The position numbers and the translations under genes were made by a program. A stretch of DNA of 64,000 nucleotides, taken from assembly GCF_022376445.1 (NCBI RefSeq), contig NW_025954983.1, positions 1-64,000 of the forward strand. The letters are read 5' to 3'. Positions 1 to 11,352 of this stretch are shown piece by piece. Positions within the stretch are counted from its first letter, which is position 1. Every line of letters begins with the position of its first letter. This DNA comes from Fomitopsis serialis. Its lineage: Eukaryota > Basidiomycota > Agaricomycetes > Polyporales > Fomitopsidaceae. The notes beneath the pieces are model-generated. The model had not been told where the DNA came from. It saw only the letters and a list, made by a program, of their open reading frames with translations, and did not search any database.

Positions 1-784
1 CCTACGAGAGAGCGATGAATGCCGGACGCTATGCTTCGTATATCATACAGCTTACATTGACCAGGAAAGGCAATCCATCATATGTCGTGTTGATCAGCTC
101 ATTGAAGACAGAGGATGCGAATGGACTGCAATTTGGATGATCGTAAGTGAGTACTGAGCAGCACAATGCAATGCAACACTCACGGGCCAACACCCAGCAA
201 GCCGCGGTCAAAGCCAGCAGAGGTTGCATTGCTGCCGGGAGCGTTGACTGCAAGGTAGACACATGAGTACGGTCTGATCGCTGCGAGAATTACATGCACC
301 TACTGAAAGCCTGGCCACTAACGGTGAACTCGCCGAAACTGACGTTGCCTAGGACAATCGGACCAGTTGCAGACGAGCCATCTCTGTTCAGCGCAACATG
401 AGCGGCGCGGTTTATTGAAAATGATCAGTGGCATACACGTAGCCAATGGAACCAGTTACTCCTGTATCCTGAAGGTCGTCGAGGGTGACATTGGATGTGT
501 CCAACCAAAGATCTGAACTGCCAGAATCGATTTGGACCTGCAGATGTGTTCACGTTGAATCCAGAAGAGTCAAGTGAATTGCATACCTGGAAGGGCTGTC
601 CTTGCACATAGATGGTGGCAGTGTAAACGAATCCTGCACCGTTAGAGAATCCTATATTTCCGTTAGAGTTCTGATTCACAGACACAGTAGTCGAGCGGGC
701 GCCGACGGAGCGACGCTCAAATGGAATAGAGAGGCCATAAGTGCTCCCAATGAGGGCGAGAATAGAAAGGGGCAAAACAGTCAT
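1..784 (-). CDS. Secreted pepsin-like aspartic protease (family A1), 5' part only
   Basis: Reads leftwards and is cut by the window edge, so only the N-terminal region is present. It starts at 784 with a hydrophobic signal peptide (about 18 residues, MTVLPLSILALIGSTYG) followed by a short propeptide ending near a dibasic site. Exon 1 ends at 587; a 49-bp GT-AG intron follows, and exon 2 opens with the catalytic motif DSGSSDLW (the first Asp of the pepsin pair). Further small introns lie near 420-370, 305-250 and 195-130; splicing them gives flap and loop elements typical of fungal A1 proteases, including GLLGVGP. The family hydrolyses proteins in the extracellular acid environment. The second active-site Asp is outside the window. 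The gene is divergent from the uridine kinase gene. Confidence 0.85.
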
Positions 785-1666
785 TGGGAGAAGGAGAGAA
801 AGGGATAACGATGGTGATTTCCTCGAAGGTCGTCCCGGGTATATGTATGACAGGTGCCATCAGTCAAGCGTCGAGACAGGGCACACGGCTAGATTGCGGT
901 GTAATAGGGCGCTGGCAGGCAGTGGTTGTCATCCCGAGGGTCGCCGTCGCGGGTAGCAGGAACTACTAGCGATTGTGTGAGACAGACCGTCACAGAAGCC
1001 ACTTGCGCTGAGATGTATAGTGGTGCCTCCAGATGCTGGACCGGAAACAAAGAGCCTCTTAGCCGCAAGGCAGGCTTGAGAGTTGTGCTCAACAGATTAC
1101 AACAGCATGCTGGGCTGGCGTACGCCAGTACGTCGACCCGCGCCCGCGCCCGCACTGGTCAAGGGGGCTCAATATCAATCGCATAGCGGGTCGGCCAAGA
1201 GTCGGCAGGTCTTGATTCTGAATGGGCGCTCGCTTGGCACCTAAGACTGACTTTGATGAGCGCAATGCGCATCTCCGGATACGTACAACATTTTGACCGC
1301 ATTTCGTTGAGCAATTCGCTCCGAGACTTGACTTGGACTTGACAGAAGAACGGATTCGGATGGGCCCATGCCTCACGACGATTCTGCCACGTCCTCAATA
1401 GCATCTGAAGACTGAGACCGGAGGACAGTGGTGCAGTGGGAACACCGCGAAAGCTGTGTGTTTGAGCGGATCACAGCACACACGATGGCGAGTCGAAGAG
1501 CGATGTACAATATAAAAGAAACAGGCGCCTGCGAGGCCTGAGCGCGAGCGCCGGTACGTTCCGGCGCCTGCGAGGCACATTCCACCATCGAACTAAACGT
1601 CGACAGCTGCGAGCCACGATATCCCAACGCATTATCCCAGGCAAGGCGGCAGCTCAGGCAACGGCA
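785..1666. promoter_or_regulatory. Shared upstream region of two divergent genes
   Basis: This 882-bp gap lies between the starts of the protease (-) and the uridine kinase gene (+). It must hold both promoters. I see no convincing coding region, no tRNA and no clear TATA box; short open frames here have no recognisable protein character. Confidence 0.4.
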
Positions 1667-4098
1667 ATGTCTGGTGATAATTTGTCTCCCCTTCCGGCAT
1701 CCTCTCGCCCCGGGTTGTCGAGGACAACGACGACTCTGACTGCACGCGATGTGCTGTTGCAGGCTAAGAAGAACACGGTGCTCAAATCCCACGGCAGGCC
1801 ACCTTGGTAAACTTTCTACAGAGGCCCTTCACAGGTCTATCCATTGAGCTACGGATTACCAGGTATGGAGAGGATGGCCACAGAATCTCTGATGCGTTCG
1901 TCATCGGTATTGCTGGTGCGCAAATCTGACGCAACTCATACCGGCCAGTCGATCAGCGTTTGACCAGCTGATTTGCAGGAGGATCTGCTAGTGGCAAAGT
2001 GAGAACGTTCGGTAGCACCATTACAAGTATATTCATGCCCCGTCCGAGAACAGACGCATGTCGCGCGCCGTATAGTTCAGTCTCTAGGATCTATTCCGAC
2101 TGTCATCATTATGTCTCAAGTAAGATGCAACGCTGCACGTCGTTTCCTACATTTACACCGAACGTGTAGGATAGCTTCTACAAGCGGCATACGGAAGAGG
2201 AAATCGAACTGGCCTTTGCAAGCCGCTATGACTTCGATCATCCTGGTATACATCGCACGCTATGCTGTCTGTCCCTGACTGAGGCGCTTCGCGTTTGCAC
2301 TGGCAGACGCAATTGACATGCCGCTGTTCGCATCCGTACGTGCACCCATTCGTGTCATGTATCCTTGGAATGCGAGGTGTACTTGAACTTTGAAGGTCGC
2401 GTGTCCTGCCATGGAACTACACAGTGCCTGGCGGATCTGAAGGCTTGTCGACAAACGAACATCCCCATCTACTCCTTCACAGAGCATCAGCGTCTTGACG
2501 AGACGAAGTATCTCTATGGAGCAGCAATTATCATTGGTACGTCCAACCAGGCTTCAGTTGGCATCAGAATTTGAGCTCCAGTGAAGCGGAGGGCATCATG
2601 GCCTTGCACGACCCCGCCCTCAGGGCGTTGTATGATCTGAAGGTATAGACTGAATCCAGAGCCAACTCGATGGTAATTTAACGTCCGCATTCTCCAGATT
2701 TTTGTACAATGCGACTCAGACTTGATGCTCGCCCGCCGTATCAAGCGCGACGTGACAGAACGTGGAAGGAGCGTTGACGGAATCCTCGAACAGTCAGTGG
2801 TAGATTGCCAAAGGCGAAACTTATCGCTAACACCACACCTCGCACAGGTACCTTCGTTACGTGAAGCCCTCCTACGACCACTTCGTGCAGCCGACTTCTC
2901 GGTATGCCAATATAGTGCGCTAACTTTCTGTTTCGTTGAGTGCGCCCGCCTGACGTACTGCCTTATCAGATTGTACCCGGATCCGACAATGCCGTGGCCA
3001 TCGACATCATCTCGACGCACATTCGCAGACAGTTAGACGAGCGGGCGACTCAGCTTCGGCAGCGTCTGGCTGGAGCCGTCCCTCGCGAGCTTGTCGCTCA
3101 TGGTTCGCTCGACCTAAGCAGCTCGAGTCTCAATATCACTCAGCTCCCCCAGACACCACAGTTGAAGGCGTGTGCTACGTGCCTTATTACTCGACTTCGG
3201 GAATTGACGAACGTTACAGGGTATACTGACCATCCTGAGGGATGCGGAGACTTGCCGCGGGGACTTCATCTTCTTCAGTGACCGACTTGCGACGCTTCTG
3301 GTGGAGAAGGCGACAGAGTTGCTGCCATACCGCCCGAAGGCCGTCATCACTCCCCTCGGCGTCGAAGCACATGGTAAACAAGTAGATGTCCAGGTGAGTG
3401 CTCACTCGCATTGGTCCATGGGCACACCTGATGAGGTCTCTGTAGCATCTGTGTGGAGTGTCCATCTTGCGATCGTACGTCCCCTCAACCTATTACCTGA
3501 GACCTTATGCTGACCGCGTCTCAGAGGAGGGCCCCTGGAGCGGGGTCTCCGGAGGGTGATCAACGACATCCCGATCGGCTCAATGCTAATACAGTCGGAG
3601 GCCGCATCAGGGGAACCATTACTGCTCCACCTCCAGCTCCCCGTCTGTGTCCGCCAGCGTCACCTTGCCCAGAACACCTACGTCTTCCTCGTAGATGCCC
3701 AGGTGTGTTCCACGTCCCCAGTTATAGTAATCTTACTCATCAGAGTGGTCTGCGCAGATTGGTACGGGCGCGGCGGGCTTCATGGCCATCCGCATGCTGC
3801 TCGACCACGGCGTCCCGCAGGACCACATCATCTTCGTGACCTTCCTCGTCGCCCGCTGCGGCGGCATCTCCGTCCTCCAGCGCGCATTCCCCAACGTCAA
3901 GATCGTGTGCGGCGCCGTGGACGATCACCTGAGGGAGATGTGGCTCGAGGGCGTCGATGAGGACGAACAGCCTGCAGAGGGTCGGAAGGTCTGGGTGGTC
4001 GAGCCGGGGATGGGTCACATAGGTTCGTATCGGCGATTTATCAAACCCAGTGGATGCTCGGCTTACTTGTCTTCGCAGGAGATCGTTACTACCTCTAG
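1667..4098 (+). CDS. URK1: Uridine/cytidine kinase with UPRT-like C-terminal domain
   Basis: Pyrimidine salvage enzyme that phosphorylates uridine and cytidine to UMP and CMP in the cytosol. About ten small introns are needed. ATG 1667 opens a frame running to an HGRPPW motif; intron 1 is 1807-1862. The P-loop GGSASGK is assembled from exons ending at 1915 and starting at 1979, then a DSFYK segment (near 2170) and a DFDHP segment follow as in uridine kinases. The C-terminal half (about 3300-4098) has the uracil phosphoribosyltransferase-like fold seen in yeast Urk1 and human UCKL1, with a GTGAAGFMAIR segment near 3760 and the C-terminal GHIGDRYYL ending at stop 4096-4098. The last intron (about 4022-4078) interrupts GHIG/DRYYL. 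In this class the UPRT part is often non-catalytic; whether it is active here cannot be told. Convergent with the next gene. Confidence 0.9.
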
Positions 4099-4428
4099 AC
4101 GGACAGAATCTCGCTTCTGGCAGTAAAGGGGACGCTGTTCTTCGCTAGAGCTTCGACAAGGCATGGGAACCCAGAGCCGTCATATGTACACTATCACACG
4201 GTCGCAGTGACAACAGACACTTAGCTGAAATGGCTCTCGCGTGTATGTTCCGGTACCAAAGTCTATTCGCGTTCATTCGGTGAATGTGGGTAGTAAGGTA
4301 TGCATGTGACTCAACAGCAAGTGCGGAGGGGGGATAAACGAGGCGTAAGTGATGTATAAGACAAGAGACCCGTAAGTAAATATAGACATATCGGTCGTCA
4401 GAGCATTCGTAAAACCAACAACATTCAT
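4099..4428. other. Short region between convergent 3' ends
   Basis: A 330-bp gap between the stop of the uridine kinase gene (+) and the stop of the acidic repeat gene (-). It should contain both 3' untranslated regions. Nothing else was recognised. Confidence 0.4.
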
Positions 4429-7400
4429 TCACATTATTGTGCACCACCTGCCCCTCTTCTCTTCGTCGATCTTGCCATCAATCGGGGTATTCGCTGGTAC
4501 CTCGAGCCCAGGCGATGCGACGGCACTGCTAGGGCTCTTGAGGAACTCGCCCTCCGCATTCTCATGCGAAGTGAGCTCTTCAGGGAGCTTGGGCGAGCTT
4601 GAGAACCATCCGCCAGGGAAGAACCGTGACGACGTTGTCGACTCGTGCCTAGTGCGAATCGTCGTCGGCGACGGAGGCTGGACCTCAACGTGGGCCACTT
4701 GCTCAGTCTGCAGCTGTTCATTCTCATCGAGTGGTACTAGACGTGCAAGGCTAGGCCTGCAAAATTCGCGTCAGTGGGTAGAGGTCGCTTAGCCAAGATC
4801 AGCTCACTTGGTGGCGATGCCCTTGCTACCTCCCTCTGTCGTCGGGAAGGCATGCTTGTCGCTCTCCAGTGCAGCTGGTTGCGTTTCTGAGGCTTGCACA
4901 TCGACTGCCTCTGCTGTAGTGTCTGGGCCCTGTGTCGTAACTGTGTACGATGGTGTCCATGGGCGAGGCGGCGGGTCCTAACATAGCCAATACCGTCAGA
5001 ACTTTATTGGGCGGGTTAATATGACATATCACTCACTGTGGTTTCCTCAGGCTCGACCTCAACCTCTTTCAGCCCGGGCGTACCAGGACCCTGCGAGGTG
5101 ACTGAATACGATGGCGTCCATGGACGAGGCGGTGGTTCCTAGACGAGGTGAGACTTATTAGGCTAGGATTAAACACCATCAACAGTCATGGACTTACAAC
5201 CACCTCAGCAGGAACCCCTGAATCCGTTGCATAATCTTCGACTGGCGACTCTGAGGAGACTGTTACAATTGGTGCCAGAGGAGCAGGTAGCTCTTCAATA
5301 TGCTCCACCTCCTTCTCCTCGCTCGCCACGGGAGCACTGAGAGGGGTAGTACCTTGTCGAGAGACTGAATATGACGGAGTCCAAGGGGACTTCGGTCTCT
5401 CAATCTCGACAACAGCAGGCGCAGCGGCCGGCTCTGGTATCTACAAGAAAACAACGTCAATCTCTGTGCGTCGCACAACAATGAGATACGAACGGGCGCT
5501 GCAATCTCAGGAACAACCTGTTCCGGCTCGGAGGTCAGGACAATGACGGGTTCGGCGGGTGCAGGTTCGTCTTTGTGCTCTTCCGTGGAGGCGACGTCAG
5601 CAACAGGAGTCGATTCAGGAAAGACCGCAGGAACCGCTTCAACTGCGGCCACAGCGACGGCTGCGGTCAACGGTTGTATCTCTTCGACGTCTTCGTTTGC
5701 CGTCGCCACGGGCTTGTGTGCAGGAGTTGTACCTTGGGAGCTGACAGCATATGACCGGACCCAAGGAGATTTAGGTGCTTCCTCTGTAGTTTCTACAGAA
5801 GCAGACGGTTCGACTTCGGGCTATGTCCAAACACCATTAGTAAGTGAATGACAGGACGAACAAAGTACTCACCTCGGCCACAACCTCAGTCGTGACGATC
5901 TGGACGACTGGAGCTTCACTCGGATCAGGTTCGCTCTCTACCCGTGTCACCTCGATCTCAACAGCTTGCGGAGCAGGCACGGTCACATCCGCTTCTGCGG
6001 CCGTGGATGCTTGTGATTCCGGCGCATTTGCTGCATCTTCGTCTTGTGCTGACGGAGCGATTGCCTCTGCGTCCTCGACCGGTTGCACTGCCTCGATATC
6101 AACGGCTACGACCTGAGGCGAGTGCGCTGGACTAGGACCCTGAGAGCTGACAGAATACGAGCGAAGCCAAGAGGGCGACTTCGGTACCTCACCAGACGCA
6201 TTGCTAGACTCGTCAATGGCGGACTGGACAGAAAACGAGCGTCGTCAGCACGATGACACCTGTAACACAGCGGACATTTACCTCTGTCGGCTGAAGGTCA
6301 TTTGCCGGCTCTTCAACCACTTCCGTCAAAATAACTGGGACCGCGATTGTCGTATCCACAACTTCCAGGGTCGCTTGGACCTCTGCTACAGGAGGAGGAA
6401 GTTGTTCCAGTCCTTCGACCTCCTCAGGAGAGAGACTCTCCGACCCCTGCCTCACAACGCTGTAGGATGGCGTCCACGGTGACTTCGGACGCTCTATGGA
6501 GGCAGGTGCCGTGATCTCAGAGTCGATGGTTGCGTCGGCTACGACCGCAGTCTCGCCCACGGCGTCTTCGACCACCACGGTGACTGCAGGAGCCACGTCT
6601 GATACTTCTTCGATTACTGGTTCCTCCGCGACAGCATCAATGCCAGTTGCCTCGACTGCGGCCTCTGCTGATTCTACGCCAGTTTCGGGGACGGCTGGGA
6701 CAGTGAACGCGCCTTCAATCGGTAGTTCTTCCACGGCCTTGACAAGTTCAGCCTCCGATGCAGCATGCTCCAGTGGAACGACAGTTTCATCGGCAGAGGC
6801 AACAGCATCATCGGAGGACGATTCATTCGCCACGCCGATGACGACAGTCGCTAAAGCGGCAGCAGCAGCGATAGCCTCCCCAATTGACCTAACCACGTGT
6901 TCTTCGTCACTCGTGGAAGATTCGGGTGCCTCATTTCCGGCCTGCAGTGTTGTTTAGGTACTCGATATCTCAATCCGGACATAAGGTTGGAACACACCTC
7001 TACCACGTTGTCGCCAGATACCTCGACGTTGTCCGCAACCACTTCAGCTACAGCAACGTCCAGCTGGCTGTCCACCACGGAAGGTATACTCTCCTCTGCA
7101 GAGATGGCCGCTGGGTCAACAACGGCTTCCGGAACGGCAGAAGCCTCGTCCATGATGGGAACGACGATAGTAGAAGTCACGCTCTCTTCGAGGACTGGCG
7201 CCTCTGCGGAAACAGCCTCGTCACTGAGGGGCGCGTCAGAAGGTACTGTCGCATCTGCAGCGATACTTTCCGAGGGTTCATCAGGAACGACGTCCGTCTC
7301 AAGAGCAGGTAGCACTTCTTGCTGGATGACCTCTTCAACCCCAGGAGTCGACTCTGTCACAACTTCGATAACGAATGGCTCTCCAGCAACTTCCTCGGGT

Positions 7401-9693
7401 GGTGCCTCGACTGCAACAATGGATTCCTGCATAGTATCCACTGGTCAAAATCACTAAAGATCGAAATCTTTGATCGTACTCACTGTGGTCGTCTCTTCCG
7501 CGGCAGGAACAGCTTCGCTTTCAGGTTGAGCCTCAGCTACCTCCTCAGCTGCCACCTCCACAGGAACCGCTTCTTCGATAGCAGCCGCTTCCTCGACCGC
7601 AACAATTTCCTCGTTCACTGCAACAGTTTCCTCGTTCACTGCAACAGGGACCTCTGAGACGACTGTAGCCACCGTCTCGGTAACAACAGCCTCTCCGACC
7701 GGGTCCTCGACAGACTCCGTCGACGGTTCTTCAACCACCTCCACCAAATCCTCGGTATCAGTCGCTGTGTCCTCAGCAGGCGTTGCCTGATCCACCACAG
7801 GCTCTGCTGCGGTTGCTTCTTCGATAGCTTCTGCCACTGTAGGTGCGACGTCGACGTCAACTACCACCTCAACAGCTGGCGCTGCCTCCCCGGCCACGGG
7901 CACGGTCTCTTCAACAGGAACCGACTCCTCAACGGTGGCTAATTCTTCGACGACGGGTTCCTCTGCAGAGACGGGTTCTTCGATAACGGCGTGTTCCTCC
8001 ACAGAGACGGATTCTTCAGCAGCAACAGGCTCCTCTACAGCAACGAGTTCCTCAGCAACGACGGGTTCCTCTACAGCAACAAGTTCCTCATCGACGAGTT
8101 CCTCTGTGGCGACAGGTTCCTCAGCAACAACGAGTTCCTCTGTGACGACGGATTCCTCTGCGGCGACGGGTTCCTCTGCGGCGATAGGTTCTGCAACTAC
8201 AATGGGTTCTTCCGCCACGACAGGTTCTTCAGCGACGAGTTCTTCGGCAGCGGGCTCGGCCGACGCAGTTAACTCCTCGACAAGAGGCACCAGGTCTTCG
8301 ATCGCAGGAACCTCGTCCGCCGCTGCTGTTTCTGTTGAAGCAGAAGGTTCCTCGATCGCGGCCACCTCGACGGCTGCTTCGGTTACATCAGCCTCTTCAG
8401 AGGCAACAGGCTCTTCAGCCGGTGTCGGTACTTCCGGGGTAGGTGGCTCCTCGGCGACAGGTTCGCTTGATGGGATAGTCTCCTCTGTGATGGGTTCACT
8501 TGCCACGATAGCCTCCTCTACGAACGCTGGTGCTTCCTGTTCAGGGACAGTCGCGGTTTCTTCGGCTGGTACAGCCGCGTCCGCGACCGAAACCGCCTCT
8601 GCTATAATCTCGCTCTCTGTGGCGGCGACCTCTTCCGTAGGTGCCTCATCAACCACACTCGTCTCGGCCTCCGGCGAAACCTTTGCAGCCGCAGGCGGCG
8701 CGTCCTCGATGTCGGACGGCTCTGAGACATGGATTGTCTCCTCTACCACGCTGCCGTCTTCCTCTAGAGCAGGCGTCTCGTCCGTCAAGATAGTCTGACT
8801 CTCTGCAGCTGGCGTGTCTTGTTCAGCAGCCTCCGTCACTGCAACGGGCTCGAGTGCGACTGCGTGCGTAGGTGCTTCCTCTACAAGGACGTCCGAGGGC
8901 TCGTCCGTCGGTGTTGGCTCCGAGGGTGCGGCAGCGGAGGCAGGCAGCTCCTCTTCGACCTTGCTCTCGACGACTTCCTCTGCTTGAGCCTCCGACACGT
9001 TCTCCTCGAGCGCTGCCACCTCGACAGGTACTATGGATTCGGTGGGAGCGTCGGTGGTCGGCTGTTCCACCTCAATTGACACGGTAATTTCGTCGACAGC
9101 CTCAACTTCGGGCTCGCGTGCCGCACTCTCGCTCTCGTCAGCGTCCTATAGTCGCGCGTTTAGCTATCAATCACATGGACGACGCGTCAAGAGGCTAATA
9201 CACTTACGTGGTGTGGCGCATGACCATTTGCGGGGACGTCACTCTTTACAGCGTGCGACGCGTCTGATGCCGTGGCGTCGGCCACAGCAGCCTTTGCATC
9301 GATCTCCGGCTCTCCGACGTCGGCCTGGGCAGCCAGCGAGCATTGCAATGCAATGGTGTGAGCCACGTATGAGGGTTGAGTGAGAACTAGCACACGCACC
9401 TCTCCATTCTCATGCACCTCATCCTTCTCGCCGTTCATCAGAGTCACTGGCTCAGCAGATAACGCGTCCTCATCTACTTCCGCCCTCACTTCCTCAGCGA
9501 TCTCTGAAGCCTTCTCGGGCTCTGCGGCAGCCTCCGTCAATTCGACCGCAACAGGCGCGTCCACGTCAGGTTGTTTGTCAACAGCAAGGTCGGTTTCCTC
9601 CAGCTTCCCAGTCTCGTAAGTCGTGTGCGGCGCGTTTGTAGCATCTGCCAGAACCGAAATGGTTGGTTCGCCTTCCGCCACCGTGACGGACAT
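4429..9693 (-). CDS. Giant acidic Ala/Glu/Val/Pro repeat protein with C-terminal CaaX box
   Basis: Not a recognised family. Starts at ATG 9693 (MSVTVAEGEP) and runs leftwards through about ten exons separated by roughly 50-60 bp introns; I estimate about 1,500 residues. The largest exon (about 9130-7490) is almost entirely Glu, Ala, Val, Pro, Thr and Ser in short units such as VEEPVAAEE, strongly acidic and presumably disordered. The C-terminal third carries six diverged copies of a distinct motif, consensus SPWTPSYSVxxQG, at about 6465, 6160, 5755, 5375, 5115 and 4955, roughly one per exon. The last exon ends RGRWCTIM-stop at 4429, a CaaX prenylation signal whose final Met favours farnesylation, so membrane attachment is likely. 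Exon boundaries are approximate. The opposite strand shows long Ser-rich open frames that only mirror this low-complexity sequence. Confidence 0.75.
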
Positions 9694-10107
9694 GTCCACG
9701 AAGCGAAGACTTGATGATACGCGTGAGGTGTCGTTATAAGTAGTAATGTGCTGGCGCAATCAAGTGAGGTGCTGGTCGGTGTCGTCCAGCGGCGGGGGTT
9801 AGTGTGCTGTCAGAGAGAGAAAAGAAAGCACAATGGTTCTGCAGGGCGCTCGTGTGCCATACAGGATCGTGTCGGACCTCGTGCCCGGGTCTTTACGCGA
9901 CTTCATCACGTGATCGTACGTTGCGACTCTATTCGCCTTCCAGCGCTAACGATCAGGAACCTGGTTCGGAGCAGCCAGCACACAGTAGTTCGGAAGGCAT
10001 GTGTGCATAGAGTAAGAGGTTTACAGAGATCCTGATTACCGAAATTCTATGACACGACCGTCCAAGGAAATAGGTAACTATGAATCACAACAACAACGGT
10101 CCAGTGT
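9694..10107. promoter_or_regulatory. Intergenic region upstream of the acidic repeat gene
   Basis: A 414-bp gap between two minus-strand genes, expected to hold the promoter of the acidic repeat gene and the 3' end of the GPI protein gene. No further feature seen. Confidence 0.35.
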
Positions 10108-10971
10108 TCAGAAGAGAGCCGCGCCAACCAAGCCCATCAACGCAGTAAGACCGAAAGCACCAACGGAGGTGCGGCCAGCGCCGTTGCTGCTGTTGGTCGA
10201 AGAGGTCTTAGCCGCGCTGGACGAGGCCGAGCCAGAAGCCGAGCCCGAGGACTTGGCAGCCGATGCACCAGTCGTGGACGCCCTGCTCGAAGATGAGATT
10301 CCATTGTAACAGCTTGGGTGACAGGAAAAGCGACTTACGCAGCAGTGCTGGCACCGTTCGTCGCAGCGGTCGCGGAAGCAGTACCAACAGAGCCACCACT
10401 CTCCGTCACAGAGGTGTTCACACAGCTCGTGCCAGAGCCAGAGGCGACGGTCTGCTGGTCAGACAAAGCGTTGGCGCCAGTGCTGTCCTTCAGCACAGTC
10501 GTGCTAATGACGATACTAATTAATACCAGCAAAAGACGGTCGTTACAGTACTTACAAGGAAGTGCCTTGGGCCAGGTCAACGGTCCAGGTGTAGCTGGTA
10601 CCGCTAATCTGACCAAAGTTCTTGATCTGCACGACCACCGTCAGGCATTTGCTTTGAACACCACTACGGGCATACTTACCGCCGCAGCACTGGTGTCCTT
10701 GTTCGGGACGAGGGACAAAAAGTAGGGAGCAACTCCACCGTTCCAGGTGAAGAGCACGGGCTCTAAGGGCACAACGCGTCAGCACACACCAATACTTCAC
10801 GCGCCATCGCAGCATACCACACTCATTGACGCCAGTGGTGCTAGGGGAATTGTCAGATCATCACTCAACCTCATTCCCTCTACGGAAAGCTCACATGGTG
10901 TTGACAGTCAGACCACTCACGAGGGCAGGGACGACGGCGGCGAACGCAGCGAGAGACGCGAAATACTTCAT
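10108..10971 (-). CDS. Small Ser/Thr-rich GPI-anchored cell-wall protein (Kre9/Knh1-like N-terminal domain)
   Basis: Begins at ATG 10971 with a signal peptide (MKYFASLAAFAAVVPALVSG). After two short introns the mature part reads EPVLFTWNGG and PYFLSLVP, the pattern of the Kre9/Knh1-type N-terminal domain common in basidiomycete wall proteins. A third intron (about 10680-10630) leads to a SYTWTVDLAQGTS segment with the usual 'ordinary Trp plus hydrophobic strand' look, then a long Ser/Thr/Ala/Gly region expected to be O-glycosylated. The protein ends in a hydrophobic tail (ALMGLVGAALF) at stop 10108-10110, consistent with GPI-anchor addition. Likely located in the cell wall or outer face of the plasma membrane; no enzymatic role is indicated. 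Confidence 0.8.
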
Positions 10972-11352
10972 TGTTGCTGAGATCTAAGGAGTGTGCGTGT
11001 TGCAAAGAGCGGAATGGTGCGCCTGGCAGGCTTGTACAGATGTCGTCGTCGTCGAAAAGACAGGAGCCGAGTTGGGTTGCAGCGAGAAGACGGATCCGGT
11101 TTATGTAGTAGCGCGCGTTGCGGCAAACGAGCGGCGCCCCAATTCCTGACAGCCCCTCCCACGCCGCTATTCTTGGAATCCAAGAATCCATATGCTACCC
11201 GCGCTTGTCTTCCTTCCCTCCTCCTGGGCAGGACGGCCAGTCAAGAGGAATGAATAGCTGGACAAGTACATATAGTTTGCGAGCATGAGCATGATTCCCC
11301 TTCAGACTGCAAAAAGTTGTGATGCAAGGAATAATTCGGTACAAAATTTGTT
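10972..11352. promoter_or_regulatory. Upstream region of the GPI-protein gene
   Basis: A 381-bp gap between tandem minus-strand genes. It is expected to contain the promoter of the GPI-protein gene and the 3' end of the PRMT5 gene. No other feature was recognised. Confidence 0.35.

Noticed and set aside
1826..1862. tRNA-like D-arm sequence on the minus strand (AGCTCAATGGATAGA)
   Set aside because: No matching anticodon arm or TTCRA loop follows, and the stretch lies in an intron of the uridine kinase gene.
7935..8798. Long Ser/Thr-rich open frame on the plus strand
   Set aside because: It is the exact mirror of the Glu/Ala/Val repeats of the minus-strand gene, which has introns, a start, and a coherent C-terminus.
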